Assembly: GCA_024689525.1 (NCBI GenBank) | Contig: JAILDI010000033.1 | Location: forward strand, 1 to 22,099 | From: Bacteroidales bacterium | GTDB taxonomy: Bacteria; Bacteroidota; Bacteroidia; Bacteroidales; UBA932 | Direction of reading: 5' to 3' | Length of the DNA: 22,099 bases | Shown here: piece after piece, positions 10,302-18,500 of the stretch | Numbering within the stretch: the first letter of the stretch is position 1 | Layout of the letters: every line of letters begins with the position of its first letter | Notes under the pieces: generated by a model | Told to the model about the DNA's origin: nothing | Seen by the model: the letters and a program-made list of their open reading frames with translations, nothing else | Database searches by the model: none | Translations under genes and position numbers: made by a program

Positions 10302-11527
10302 TCCTCATCAAAAACATAGGCCTCCTCGTGGGCATCCAGCCGGAGGGCGTGCATCGACTCCAGGGCTCCGAAATGTCGCAAACCGGCACCCTCCCCAACG
10401 CCTGGCTTGCCGTCGAAAACGGCAGGATTGCCGATTTCGGGTCTGACGCACAGCCTTCTGCTGAAGAAACAATCGATGCGAAGGGAGGGATGGTGATGCC
10501 GGCATTTTGCGACAGTCATACGCATTTGGTGTATGCAGGGAGCAGGGATGGGGAGTTTTTGGATAAACTTGCGGGGCTGAGTTATGAGGAGATTGCGAAG
10601 CGGGGCGGGGGGATTCTGAATTCGGCAGACCTGCTGCACAACACCAGTGAAGACGAACTTTACAGGCAGTCGATGGTGAGGGTGAACGAGGTGCTGGCCA
10701 AAGGCACTGGCACTTTGGAGATTAAGAGCGGCTATGGGCTCAACCCTGAAGATGAGCTTAAGATGCTTCGGGTGATTAAGCGCATCAAGGAGTCCGTGCC
10801 GGCACAAATCAAGATTACGTTCCTTGGGGCGCACGCCATTGGCCGTGGATATACTCACGAAGGGTATGTTCAGGAAGTGGTGGATATGATGCCCAGGGCC
10901 GCAGAAATGGCCGATTTCGTGGATGTGTTCTGCGACAAGGGCTTTTTTACTGTCGATGACACCACCCGCATACTGGAAGCCGGCAAGAAGTTCGGCCTCA
11001 CTCCCAAGATTCACGCAAATGAGCTCGCAGTGAGCGGCGGTGTGCAGGTTGGCGTCCAGCACGGCGCCCTCTCCGTGGATCATCTGGAGCAGACGACCAG
11101 CTCAGAAATCGAAGTCCTCAAGGGTTCCGCAACTATGCCCACGATGCTTCCCGGCTCCTCCTTCTTCCTGGGCCTCCCTTATGGCCGCGCCAAGGATTTC
11201 ATCAATGCAGGGCTGGGCATCGCGCTGGCATCGGACTACAATCCCGGCTCCTCCCCCAGCGGCGATATGCGCTTCGTAATGGCTATGGGCTGCATTAAGA
11301 TGCGCCTCACACCAGTTCAAGCCTTCAATGCCGTAACCCTCAACGGCGCATACGCTATGGGCGAGAGCCACAATGCAGGCTCCATCACCCCCGGCAAACT
11401 CGCCAACCTCATCATCACCCGCCCCGGCTGGGATCTCACAAAAATCTGCTACACCTACCAAACCTCCTTCATCGACAGGGTTCTGATAGGAAAAAATACT
11501 TTTATGCCGGAGGGGGTTATTGATTGA
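10298..11527 (+). CDS. hutI: Imidazolonepropionase
   Basis: A 409-residue metal-dependent amidohydrolase that opens the imidazolone ring to N-formimino-L-glutamate (EC 3.5.2.7). The metal-binding HxH sits in FCDSHTHLVYAGSR (around residues 70-80), with KSGYGLN, FLGAHAI, KIHANEL, DHLEQ and ASDYNPGSSPSGDM following in the expected order. It is the last gene of the hut operon and overlaps hutH by 4 bp. Its 3' end overlaps the convergent AraC-type gene by 11 bp. Codons for NTFMPE near the C-terminus coincide with the left copy of a 16-bp inverted repeat. Codon choice is uneven: roughly 10470-10900 uses many GGG, TTG, ATT and TTT codons, whereas the rest of the operon prefers GGC, CTC, ATC and TTC. 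No terminator is visible after the stop. Confidence 0.96.
   Translation: MILIKNIGLLVGIQPEGVHRLQGSEMSQTGTLPNAWLAVENGRIADFGSDAQPSAEETIDAKGGMVMPAFCDSHTHLVYAGSRDGEFLDKLAGLSYEEIAKRGGGILNSADLLHNTSEDELYRQSMVRVNEVLAKGTGTLEIKSGYGLNPEDELKMLRVIKRIKESVPAQIKITFLGAHAIGRGYTHEGYVQEVVDMMPRAAEMADFVDVFCDKGFFTVDDTTRILEAGKKFGLTPKIHANELAVSGGVQVGVQHGALSVDHLEQTTSSEIEVLKGSATMPTMLPGSSFFLGLPYGRAKDFINAGLGIALASDYNPGSSPSGDMRFVMAMGCIKMRLTPVQAFNAVTLNGAYAMGESHNAGSITPGKLANLIITRPGWDLTKICYTYQTSFIDRVLIGKNTFMPEGVID
11496..11511 (+). repeat. Left copy of a 16-bp inverted repeat
   Basis: ATACTTTTATGCCGGA here is the exact reverse complement of 12068-12083. This copy lies in the last codons of hutI, just beyond the stop of the AraC-type gene. 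On the minus strand the copy is followed directly by a run of five T within TATTTTTTCC. Confidence 0.7.
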
Positions 11528-12050
11528 TTCCTTTTCGCTGCATCTGAAGACGCTCCCTCGCACACCACGCCCCCGGAGCCTCGTCCATCATAAGCTTGAA
11601 AGCCATATTGAACGACACCGGGGTATGGAAGCCCGACAGGTTGGACAAGTCGCTCACCCTGAGACGGTTGTTCTTCCTGAAAAGGTCCATTGCATACAAC
11701 ACCCTGTAGCCGTTGACAAAACTTCTGAAGTTGCGTCCAGTGCAGGCATTGATGGTTTGGGATAGATACAGTTTATTAGTGAACATCGCCAGCGCAAGGT
11801 CCTCCAGGGAGAACTTCTCCACAAGGAAGGGCTTGCGCAACTCCATATAACGACAACACCTCACGAACAGCTCCCTGTCCGTTTCCGACACGCTCTCCTT
11901 CTCCTCCTCCGGGAGTTTCTGTTTTTGGGCGTTGTCCATCTTGCTGACTTTGGGCTCGGGTTTGTCCACTTTGCCCCTCAGCAGGACAAGCAGCAAACCG
12001 ATAGTCAGAATTACAATACAAAATGCCAGAATGATGATGGTAATTGTCAT
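11517..12050 (-). CDS. Membrane-anchored AraC-type helix-turn-helix protein
   Basis: This encodes 177 residues. Residues 3-25 (ITIIILAFCIVILTIGLLLVLL) form one strong transmembrane helix followed by basic and charged residues (RGKVDKPEPK), which suggests the rest is cytoplasmic. About 28-60 is a charged linker, and about 78-170 is an AraC-type DNA-binding domain with two HTH units (FSLEDLALAMFTNKLYLSQTINACTGRNF, then LRVSDLSNLSGFHTPVSFNMAFKLMMDEAPGAW). Bacteroidetes often join such domains to membrane segments plus TPR or sensor domains; here no sensor region remains, so it is either a minimal regulator or uses a partner. It could regulate the adjacent hut operon, but this is only a proximity argument. 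It has its own weak upstream -7-like motif, or is read through from yitT. Its 3' end overlaps hutI by 11 bp. Confidence 0.85.
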   Translation of the reverse strand: MTITIIILAFCIVILTIGLLLVLLRGKVDKPEPKVSKMDNAQKQKLPEEEKESVSETDRELFVRCCRYMELRKPFLVEKFSLEDLALAMFTNKLYLSQTINACTGRNFRSFVNGYRVLYAMDLFRKNNRLRVSDLSNLSGFHTPVSFNMAFKLMMDEAPGAWCARERLQMQRKGINQ

Positions 12051-12067
12051 AGGCTCAGGTCATTGAT

Positions 12068-12083
12068 TCCGGCATAAAAGTAT
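12068..12083 (-). repeat. Right copy of a 16-bp inverted repeat
   Basis: TCCGGCATAAAAGTAT on the plus strand is the exact reverse complement of 11496-11511. It lies 17 bases before the start of the AraC-type gene and ends where the T run of the yitT terminator begins. Confidence 0.7.
12075..12082 (-). promoter_or_regulatory. Weak -7-like box for the AraC-type gene
   Basis: Minus strand TACTTTTA matches TAnnTTTG at seven of eight positions, with A for the final G. It lies 24 bases before the ATG at 12050 and inside the right copy of the 16-bp inverted repeat. Confidence 0.3.
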
Positions 12084-12120
12084 AAAAAAGCCCGGAAAAG
12101 ACGTCAGTCCAACTCCGGGC
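12084..12120 (-). terminator. Intrinsic terminator of the M28-leuS-yitT operon
   Basis: On the minus strand GCCCGGA (12120-12114) pairs with TCCGGGC (12096-12090) in a perfect 7-bp GC-rich stem. A short inner GAC/GTC pairing lies in the loop, and a run of six T follows at 12089-12084. It lies 64 bases beyond the yitT stop; the bases between are AT-rich and hold no gene. Confidence 0.85.
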
Positions 12121-12184
12121 AGGATGCAAAAATTTATGTTTTTTATGTCTTTTTCTGTTTTTTAATAACTTTTCTTTATAAAAG

Positions 12185-13177
12185 CTACTTTTTTGTACTT
12201 CCTTTTATGGCATCGAAGCCCTTTCCATACACCCCGTTCACCGACGAAACCGACAAAAATGCGTGAGAATCAATCTGCTTGACATAACGCAAAAGGACGT
12301 TAAGGTCGGTCTTCCTTGTAATCACCATCAGCACCTGGGTCTCCTTCTTGGTATACCAGCCGCGGCCGTCAAGGACAGTGACTCCGCGGTGCAGATTGTG
12401 GGTGATGGCCTCGGCAATCTCATCGCTGTGCTCCTGTGACAGGATGAACAGCTGTACGCTCTGCTTGGAGCCGGAAATGTACATATCCAGCACATAACTG
12501 TTCACCGTGACCAGGATGAGACCGTACACCACAGTGGTAACCTTCTCCGCGAACGGCATCAGATGCCTGACAGGCTGACCATCTGCCCCTATCAATGCCG
12601 CACCGGTGAGAGGATCCACATCATTCACATACGACGGGACTACCAGCGAAGCCAGGATAATCACGAAGTCAAGGTACAGGATAACCTTGCCCGGCGACAC
12701 GTTGCGGTAGCGGGTATAAATCAGGGCGATGATATCCGTCCCGCCGGTGGAACCGCCGTTGGAGATTGACATGCCGATGCCGATACCCGCCATTATACCG
12801 CCCATAAGGGTGGACATAAGTTTGCCGTTCTGCAGAGCCAGGGTGTTGATTATCGAATCCGGAATGAGCCCCGGCATTATCCTCAGAGCCACCGAGGCCA
12901 GGATAATCGCATATATGGTCTTGGCACCGAATCCCATGCCGATGATGACTATGGCGGCAACTACCAGTATGGCGTTGATCACGAAGTAGCTGTAACCCAT
13001 CTGGATTACGCCCTTTGTGGCATACTGGATCATGGAGCTTATACCGGACACTCCCCCGCCGATAAGGTTGTTCGGCATAAGGAAAATCGACCATGCGGTA
13101 ACGTAGATGAGTATGCCCAGAGTGACCATCAGCCACTCCTTGACATTGTGGATTACACTTTTCTTGGTAAGAGGCAT
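12185..13177 (-). CDS. YitT-family membrane protein (DUF161 + DUF2179)
   Basis: A 330-residue inner-membrane protein. The N-terminal two thirds hold about six hydrophobic segments with the family features LIGGGVSGISSMI and SISNGGSTGGTDIIA. A polar loop (about 185-210) precedes the last membrane segment, and the C-terminal DUF2179 domain (about 245-325) contains GVTVLDGRGWYTKKETQVLMVITRK. The biochemical role of YitT proteins is not established; transport has been suggested. The length is typical for Bacteroidetes members, which are slightly longer than the roughly 280-aa Bacillus YitT. It starts 3 bp after the leuS stop, so it belongs to the same transcript, and it is followed by a strong terminator. 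Confidence 0.9.
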   Translation of the reverse strand: MPLTKKSVIHNVKEWLMVTLGILIYVTAWSIFLMPNNLIGGGVSGISSMIQYATKGVIQMGYSYFVINAILVVAAIVIIGMGFGAKTIYAIILASVALRIMPGLIPDSIINTLALQNGKLMSTLMGGIMAGIGIGMSISNGGSTGGTDIIALIYTRYRNVSPGKVILYLDFVIILASLVVPSYVNDVDPLTGAALIGADGQPVRHLMPFAEKVTTVVYGLILVTVNSYVLDMYISGSKQSVQLFILSQEHSDEIAEAITHNLHRGVTVLDGRGWYTKKETQVLMVITRKTDLNVLLRYVKQIDSHAFLSVSSVNGVYGKGFDAIKGSTKK

Positions 13178-13180
13178 AAC

Positions 13181-15940
13181 CTATTTTTTCAAAACCACAT
13201 TGACTATCCTTCCGGGAACCACGATCACCTTGGCAACCTGCATTCCCTCCACATACTTGGAAGTGAGCTCATTCGCAAGAACGGAAGCCTCAACTTCGGC
13301 AGGGCTGTAAGAAGCCGGAACATCCACGATGAAACGCGTCTTGCCGTTGAACGACACGGGATACTTCACGCTGTCGTCGACAGTATACTCGGCCACATAC
13401 TCCGGATACGAAGCATAGACCACCGAATCCTCGTGGCCCAGCTGGTGCCAGAGTTCTTCCGCGATGTGCGGGGCGAACGGCGACAGCAGAATCACCAGAG
13501 GCTCCAGAATCGCACGCTTGGAGCAGCCCTGAAGCTCTCCGAGGGCGATCATAAAGGCCGATATCGTAGTATTGTAGGAGAATGTCTCGATATCCTCCTG
13601 TTCCTTGCCGATGAGCTTGTGCAGGGCCTTGAGCTCCGCACGGGTGGGCTCCTCGTCATTAACCAGCCACTTCTCTCGGTCCCAGAACATCCTCCAGAAC
13701 TTCTTCAGGAAACGGTTCACCCCGTCGATACCCTTGGTATCCCAAGGCTTCGCCTGTTCCAACGGGCCAAGGAACATCTCGTACAGGCGCAGGGTATCCG
13801 CACCGTAGGTGTCGCAAATCTGGTCCGGATTAACAACGTTGTACATGCTCTTGGACATCTTCTCAACGGCCCAGCCGCAAACATACTCGCCGTCTTCCAG
13901 AACGAATTCGGCATCCTTATAATCGGGCCTCCATGTGCGGAACGCCTCGATATCCAGCCTGTCGTTGTAAACGATATTCACGTCCACGTGTACGGGGATT
14001 GTCTCATACCGGTCACGCAAACCAGCGGAAACGAACTTGTTTGTGCCGGGAATCATGTATACGAAATTGGACCTGCCCTGGATCATTCCCTGGTTGATGA
14101 GCTTGCGGAAAGGCTCGTCCTCAACCACATAGCCAAGGTCATAGAGGAACTTGTTCCAGAATCGGCTGTAGATGAGGTGGCCGGTGGCGTGCTCCGTTCC
14201 GCCGATGTAAAGGTCGACATTCCTCCAGTATTCATCGGCCTCCCGGCTCACAAGGGCCTCGTCATTATGAGGATCCATATAGCGCAGATAATAAGCGCTG
14301 GAGCCGGCAAAACCGGGCATCGTAGAAACCTCCAGGGGATAACCGTCATAAGTCCAGTCCTTCGCGCGGGCGAGCGGCGGCTGGCCATCCTCGGTGGGCT
14401 TGTACTGGTCGATTTCCGGCAGGGTCAGAGGCAGTGCCTCCATCGGCAGAGGAGTTGCAATGCCATCCTTGTAGCAGATGGGGAAAGGCTCACCCCAATA
14501 GCGCTGACGGGAGAAAATGGCGTCGCGGATACGGTAATTGATCTTCCTGTGGCCGATGCCGTGCGCCTCCACATAGTCGATGGCGGCGGGGATTGCCTCC
14601 TTCACGCTCATACCGTTCAGGAAGCCGGAATTCATCATAATGCCCTCCTTTGCGTCGAAGCTCTCCTCGGACACATCGGCCCCTTCGATCAGGGGGATGA
14701 TGGGGAGGTTGAACTTCTTGGCGAAGGCATAGTCGCGGCTGTCGTGGGCGGGCACGGCCATGATGGCGCCGGTGCCGTAACCGGCCAGCACGTATTCAGA
14801 TATCCACACGGGCACTTCGTCACCGGTGAGCGGATTCACGGCGTAAGAGCCGGAGAACACGCCCGTGACGGCCTTGGCGGCCATCCTTTCCCTCTCGTTC
14901 TTCTTGAGCACCTGCTCCAGGTAGGCATCGACCTCAGCTTTCTGCGAGGCCGATGTGAGCTTTGCCACCCACTCGCTTTCCGGAGCCAGGACCATAAAGG
15001 TTACGCCGAATACGGTATCGGCCCTGGTTGTGAAGATGGTCATATCGTAGGACGCGCCGTCGCACTTCACCTTGAACACCATCTCCGCGCCCTGGCTGCG
15101 GCCGATCCAGTTGCGCTGCATCTCCTTGAGGGAATCAGTCCAGTCGATGCGGTCCAGGCCCTCCAGCAGACGGGCGGCATAGGCGCTCACGCGCAGCTGC
15201 CACTGGGTCATCTTCTTCTGGAAAACGGGGAAACCGCCGCGCTCCGAATAGCCATCCTTCACCTCGTCGTTGGCGAGCACGGTTCCCAGGGCGGGGCACC
15301 AGTTCACGGTGCTCTCTCCCTGATATGCGATGCGGTACTGCATCAGGACATCGGACTTCTCCTTAGCCCCGAATGCCTTCCACTGCTCTGCAGTGAACGG
15401 TTTCACCTCCCCGCAGGCCGCATCCACGGCTGCGGAGCCGCCCTCTGAGAACGCCGCCTCCAGCTCTTCGATGGGTCGGGCCTTCTGCATGGCATTGTCG
15501 TACCAGCAGCCGAACATCTTCAGGAACGCCCACTGGGTCCACTTGTAATATTTGGGGTCGCAGGTGCGCACCTCGCGGTCCCAGTCGTAGGAGAATCCAA
15601 TCCTGTCCAGCTGGCTGCGGTAGCGGGCCACATTGTCGTGCGTGGTCTTTTCCGGGTGCTGACCCGTCTGGATTGCATACTGCTCGGCGGGAAGGCCGAA
15701 GGCGTCATAGCCCATGGGATGCAGTACGTTGAAGCCCTTCAGGCGCTTGTAGCGGGAGAAGATATCGCTCGCAATATATCCCAGCGGATGCCCCACGTGA
15801 AGGCCTGCTCCGGAAGGATACGGGAACATATCCAGCACATAATACTTGGGCTTGGAAGGGTCCGTTACAGCCTTGTAAGTCTTGTTGGCCGCCCACCAGG
15901 CCTGCCACTTTTTCTCAATCTCCAGATAATTGTAGTCCAT
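13181..15940 (-). CDS. leuS: Leucyl-tRNA synthetase
   Basis: This 919-residue class Ia aminoacyl-tRNA synthetase charges tRNA-Leu in the cytoplasm. The HIGH motif is HVGH at residues 48-51 ([15 protein letters not shown]) and the KMSKS motif is at 694-698. The CP1 editing domain is present between them, with [13 protein letters not shown] and [18 protein letters not shown], so mischarged tRNA should be hydrolysed. The zinc-region and catalytic block [17 protein letters not shown] is also intact, as are the anticodon-binding and C-terminal domains. At 919 aa it is longer than the roughly 860-aa E. coli protein; extra residues occur around 120-165 ([15 protein letters not shown]...), as I recall for Bacteroidetes enzymes. 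The ATG at 15940 lies 5 bp after the stop of the M28-like gene and yitT follows within 3 bp, so this housekeeping gene is inside a three-gene operon. Confidence 0.98.
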   Translation of the reverse strand: MDYNYLEIEKKWQAWWAANKTYKAVTDPSKPKYYVLDMFPYPSGAGLHVGHPLGYIASDIFSRYKRLKGFNVLHPMGYDAFGLPAEQYAIQTGQHPEKTTHDNVARYRSQLDRIGFSYDWDREVRTCDPKYYKWTQWAFLKMFGCWYDNAMQKARPIEELEAAFSEGGSAAVDAACGEVKPFTAEQWKAFGAKEKSDVLMQYRIAYQGESTVNWCPALGTVLANDEVKDGYSERGGFPVFQKKMTQWQLRVSAYAARLLEGLDRIDWTDSLKEMQRNWIGRSQGAEMVFKVKCDGASYDMTIFTTRADTVFGVTFMVLAPESEWVAKLTSASQKAEVDAYLEQVLKKNERERMAAKAVTGVFSGSYAVNPLTGDEVPVWISEYVLAGYGTGAIMAVPAHDSRDYAFAKKFNLPIIPLIEGADVSEESFDAKEGIMMNSGFLNGMSVKEAIPAAIDYVEAHGIGHRKINYRIRDAIFSRQRYWGEPFPICYKDGIATPLPMEALPLTLPEIDQYKPTEDGQPPLARAKDWTYDGYPLEVSTMPGFAGSSAYYLRYMDPHNDEALVSREADEYWRNVDLYIGGTEHATGHLIYSRFWNKFLYDLGYVVEDEPFRKLINQGMIQGRSNFVYMIPGTNKFVSAGLRDRYETIPVHVDVNIVYNDRLDIEAFRTWRPDYKDAEFVLEDGEYVCGWAVEKMSKSMYNVVNPDQICDTYGADTLRLYEMFLGPLEQAKPWDTKGIDGVNRFLKKFWRMFWDREKWLVNDEEPTRAELKALHKLIGKEQEDIETFSYNTTISAFMIALGELQGCSKRAILEPLVILLSPFAPHIAEELWHQLGHEDSVVYASYPEYVAEYTVDDSVKYPVSFNGKTRFIVDVPASYSPAEVEASVLANELTSKYVEGMQVAKVIVVPGRIVNVVLKK

Positions 15941-15945
15941 ATGTT

Positions 15946-17301
15946 TTAGTTTACTCTTACTCCATTAACTCCGAACGAGCCGTCCGACTGCCGCTGAAGG
16001 CGGAATTCCACCGTCACCGACATTGCAACGCGAACCTTCCTGCCGCGATGCCTGGCCGGGCGCCATTTTGGTGAGGCCGATATCACACGCACCGCCTCTG
16101 CATCCAGGCTCTCGTGTACGCTCCTTGAAACCCGCACATCCTTCACCTCGCCTTTCTCGTCGATGATGAAATCCACCACCACCCTGCCCTGGATGCCATT
16201 ATCCACAGCATACTTGGGATAGCGCAGATAGGCATACACCCACTGCTCCATAAAGGTCCTGGGGTCGTAGCTGCCCATAAATGCGGGCTTCACGTCGCAG
16301 TCGTAGAACGACAGGGTGCGCGGGGGAAGTTCCGCCGGGGCCGATGCTCCGGGACGGAACGCCGGCGCGGGAGCTCCGGCAAGGTTCACGGAGAAGTTGA
16401 ACAGATACTCCAGGAAACGCTCCATCATGTCGAAATCCAGCAGTTCGTAGCTGTCCCTTGCGGTATCGTGCTCCGGATACCTTCCGGTAGTGAAAAGCAC
16501 GGAAGGGATCTCCGCGGCATAGAAGGCCCTGTGGTCTCCCGAATACGGTTCTTCCCCAATCAGACGGGCCTGAACCGGGAGCAGTTCGCCTTCCATTTTG
16601 CGCACAAGCGCGTCCATATCGGCATTGGACGATGTGTAGGCCAGAAGATCTCTCTTCCCCGCCCCCAGCATGTCCAAATTAATCATTGCGTCGATGAGCG
16701 GTGCATCCCCGAACGCCCGGTTGATGAAATACCACGAGCCGGCCAGCGACTCCGCCGATGCCCCGAATCCCACCAGCAGTACGGAGCGCCTCAGCGTAAT
16801 TGCATTCGTGCTCAGCATCCTGGCTAGTTCAAGGAGCATCGCCATACCGGAAGCGTTGCCCACTGCACCGGGATAGATGCGCGGCACCATATCCCCGTCC
16901 AGCATATAGGTATCAGTTCCCATACCGTCCATCCTGGCTCCGATCACGATGTACCGGCCGTTCATCGACGGGTCCGCACCCTGGATGAGGCCCACCACAT
17001 TGCAGGAGCAGAGCGTATCGGCCCCCTCTTTCGAAAGGCCGAAAATCTCCCTCGGAAGAACGTCCACGCCATATTGCTTCATGACGGTCTCCAGATAGTC
17101 CGCCGTCATCGACTCCCCCTCGCTGCCGGCCTTGCGCCCTTCCATCTGGGCCGATGTGAGCGTGAACACGTGCTCCTTCATCGACCTCACGGTTTCCGTG
17201 TCGTAAAAGTCGTTATAGGGATTGCCGCCGACGAACTGGGCCCTGCACAGCAGGGGGCATAAAAGCGTGAATGCCACGGCTATGGATGCGTATTTTCTCA
17301 T
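15946..17301 (-). CDS. Secreted M28-like protein with degenerate metal site fused to a TonB C-terminal domain
   Basis: This encodes 451 residues. Residues 1-21 are a signal peptide (cleavage near CRA-QF). About 35-305 have the M28 aminopeptidase fold signature ([56 protein letters not shown]). Of the usual two-zinc site, the first His is Arg123 (IGARMDG), the bridging Asp of GANDNASG is Gly148, and the Glu-Glu pair of GEExGLxGS reads Ser182-Ala183. Asp210 and His257 remain. It is therefore probably not an active peptidase. An Ala/Pro-rich linker (about 307-327) leads to a TonB_C domain (about 352-435: [34 protein letters not shown]...[10 protein letters not shown]). There is no N-terminal TonB membrane anchor; the protein is exported. 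It may bind peptides or interact with a TonB box in the periplasm. First gene of the operon with leuS and yitT. Confidence 0.85.
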   Translation of the reverse strand: MRKYASIAVAFTLLCPLLCRAQFVGGNPYNDFYDTETVRSMKEHVFTLTSAQMEGRKAGSEGESMTADYLETVMKQYGVDVLPREIFGLSKEGADTLCSCNVVGLIQGADPSMNGRYIVIGARMDGMGTDTYMLDGDMVPRIYPGAVGNASGMAMLLELARMLSTNAITLRRSVLLVGFGASAESLAGSWYFINRAFGDAPLIDAMINLDMLGAGKRDLLAYTSSNADMDALVRKMEGELLPVQARLIGEEPYSGDHRAFYAAEIPSVLFTTGRYPEHDTARDSYELLDFDMMERFLEYLFNFSVNLAGAPAPAFRPGASAPAELPPRTLSFYDCDVKPAFMGSYDPRTFMEQWVYAYLRYPKYAVDNGIQGRVVVDFIIDEKGEVKDVRVSRSVHESLDAEAVRVISASPKWRPARHRGRKVRVAMSVTVEFRLQRQSDGSFGVNGVRVN

Positions 17302-17309
17302 ATAACCTA

Positions 17310-17340
17310 CAAATTTAACTCAAATTATCGCGGCCGCAAA
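17310..17340 (-). promoter_or_regulatory. Complete promoter of the M28-leuS-yitT operon
   Basis: On the minus strand TTTG (17340-17337) and TAAATTTG (17317-17310) are separated by exactly 19 bases, the classic Bacteroidetes promoter spacing. The -7 box ends only 8 bases before the ATG at 17301, so the leader should be only a few nucleotides or absent. Confidence 0.75.
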
Positions 17341-17351
17341 AAAAATGTGCG

Positions 17352-17359
17352 TATCTTTG
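17352..17359 (+). promoter_or_regulatory. -7 box of the CapA-like - phoH unit
   Basis: TATCTTTG matches TAnnTTTG and ends just 4 bases before the ATG at 17364. Transcription should start at or within a few bases of the start codon, giving a leaderless or nearly leaderless mRNA. No -33 element is visible at the usual spacing. Confidence 0.65.
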
Positions 17360-17363
17360 CAAT

Positions 17364-18500
17364 ATGTATAAGCGTTTCCTTGCAGGCATAGCCTGCCTCA
17401 TCACTTTTTCGCTGTCCGCACAGCGCCTGCCGGAGAGGCCGGTTCCTCCGGTTAACTGGTGGCGCCCGGTACAAATGCAATGGTCGTACCCGAAGACGGA
17501 TACTCTCACACTTTATATAATAGGAGACATCATGAGCCACCAGTCGCAAATCGACGGCGGCTTGAAATACGGCTTCAACACTTTCCTGAACCACATTGCG
17601 GGCAATGTGGAATCGGCCGACCTTGCCATCGGCAATATGGAATACACGCTCTCCGGCCCGCCTTATACCGGCTATCCCAGCTTCTGCGCCCCGGACGCTT
17701 ATACGCTTTATCTGAGGGATATCGGCTTCGACGTCCTGCTCACGGCAAACAATCATATCCTGGACAAGGGCTACAGGGGCCTCAACCGCACATTTTCAGT
17801 GCTAGACACCCTTAAGGGCGTACAGTACACCGGTATGGCCCGCACACCAGAGGAGGACAGGGAGCGCTATCCCCTGATCGTGGAATGCAAGGGAATCAGG
17901 ATTGCCATCATCAACTTCACATACGGCACAAACACCCAGCCCAGCAAGGACTGGCCCAAGATCAACCGCATCGACAGGGACGACATCCTGGCCGCCATCA
18001 ACAGGGCCAAAGCCAAGGAGGCCGACCTTATCCTGGCCTTCCCCCACTGGGGCATCGAATACAAGTTCAAGCATAACCAGAACCAGGAAAGCCTGGCTAA
18101 ATTTATGGTGGAGAACGGCGTGCACGCCATCATCGGCGGGCATCCCCACTATGTTCAGGATATGCAGTGGATGGGCGACGTCCCGGTGATCTATTCACTG
18201 GGCGACGCTGTGTCCAATATGGACGGCACGGCGGCCCGTACAGGCCTGGCAGTCACACTTAAGATCGCCCTCCAGAGTGGCGAAAAGCCCAGAATCCTCC
18301 CTCCCCAGTACGAATTCCTATGGAACTCCAGGCCCGGCGAGGTGGAAAAGACCCACTCCGCCCTGCCCGTTAGGGAATTCCTGGCCGCCCCGGAAAGGTG
18401 GCACAGGGCGGATGCCTACGACCTGATGAAGAAATCATACTACACGGTAAGACAAGAAAGCGGTATACATGAAGAAGACACTGAAACTGGAAGCCGTTGA
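17364..18500 (+). CDS. Secreted CapA-family (PGA_cap) metallophosphatase-like protein
   Basis: A 378-residue protein with a signal peptide (MYKRFLAGIACLITFSLSAQ) and one calcineurin-like CapA domain (about 50-330). The metal-binding blocks appear in family order: IIGDIMSHQSQ (about 52-62), IGNMEY, LTANNHILDKGYRG, AFPHWGIEYKF and IIGGHPHYVQ. CapA/PgsA proteins are known from poly-gamma-glutamate capsule export, but the superfamily is wide, and no capBC genes are present here. A cell-envelope phosphohydrolase or glycan-related role is therefore as likely. The ATG at 17364 must be the start because it opens the signal peptide. The C-terminal tail overlaps the phoH reading frame by 32 bp in another frame, so the two proteins are co-transcribed and probably translationally coupled. 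It is divergent from the M28-like gene. Confidence 0.9.
   Translation: MYKRFLAGIACLITFSLSAQRLPERPVPPVNWWRPVQMQWSYPKTDTLTLYIIGDIMSHQSQIDGGLKYGFNTFLNHIAGNVESADLAIGNMEYTLSGPPYTGYPSFCAPDAYTLYLRDIGFDVLLTANNHILDKGYRGLNRTFSVLDTLKGVQYTGMARTPEEDRERYPLIVECKGIRIAIINFTYGTNTQPSKDWPKINRIDRDDILAAINRAKAKEADLILAFPHWGIEYKFKHNQNQESLAKFMVENGVHAIIGGHPHYVQDMQWMGDVPVIYSLGDAVSNMDGTAARTGLAVTLKIALQSGEKPRILPPQYEFLWNSRPGEVEKTHSALPVREFLAAPERWHRADAYDLMKKSYYTVRQESGIHEEDTETGSR

Noticed and set aside
11845..11860. A partial match (AACGACAAC) to the right arm of the hut inverted repeat inside the AraC-type gene
   Set aside because: Nine bases only, no partner arm nearby and inside coding sequence; expected by chance at this length.
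13148..15448. A 766-residue open frame on the plus strand
   Set aside because: It lies entirely antisense to leuS (and its start overlaps yitT). LeuS has all its catalytic motifs, and the antisense protein looks like a codon-bias shadow (rich in His, Gly, Val, Leu) with no domain I recognise.
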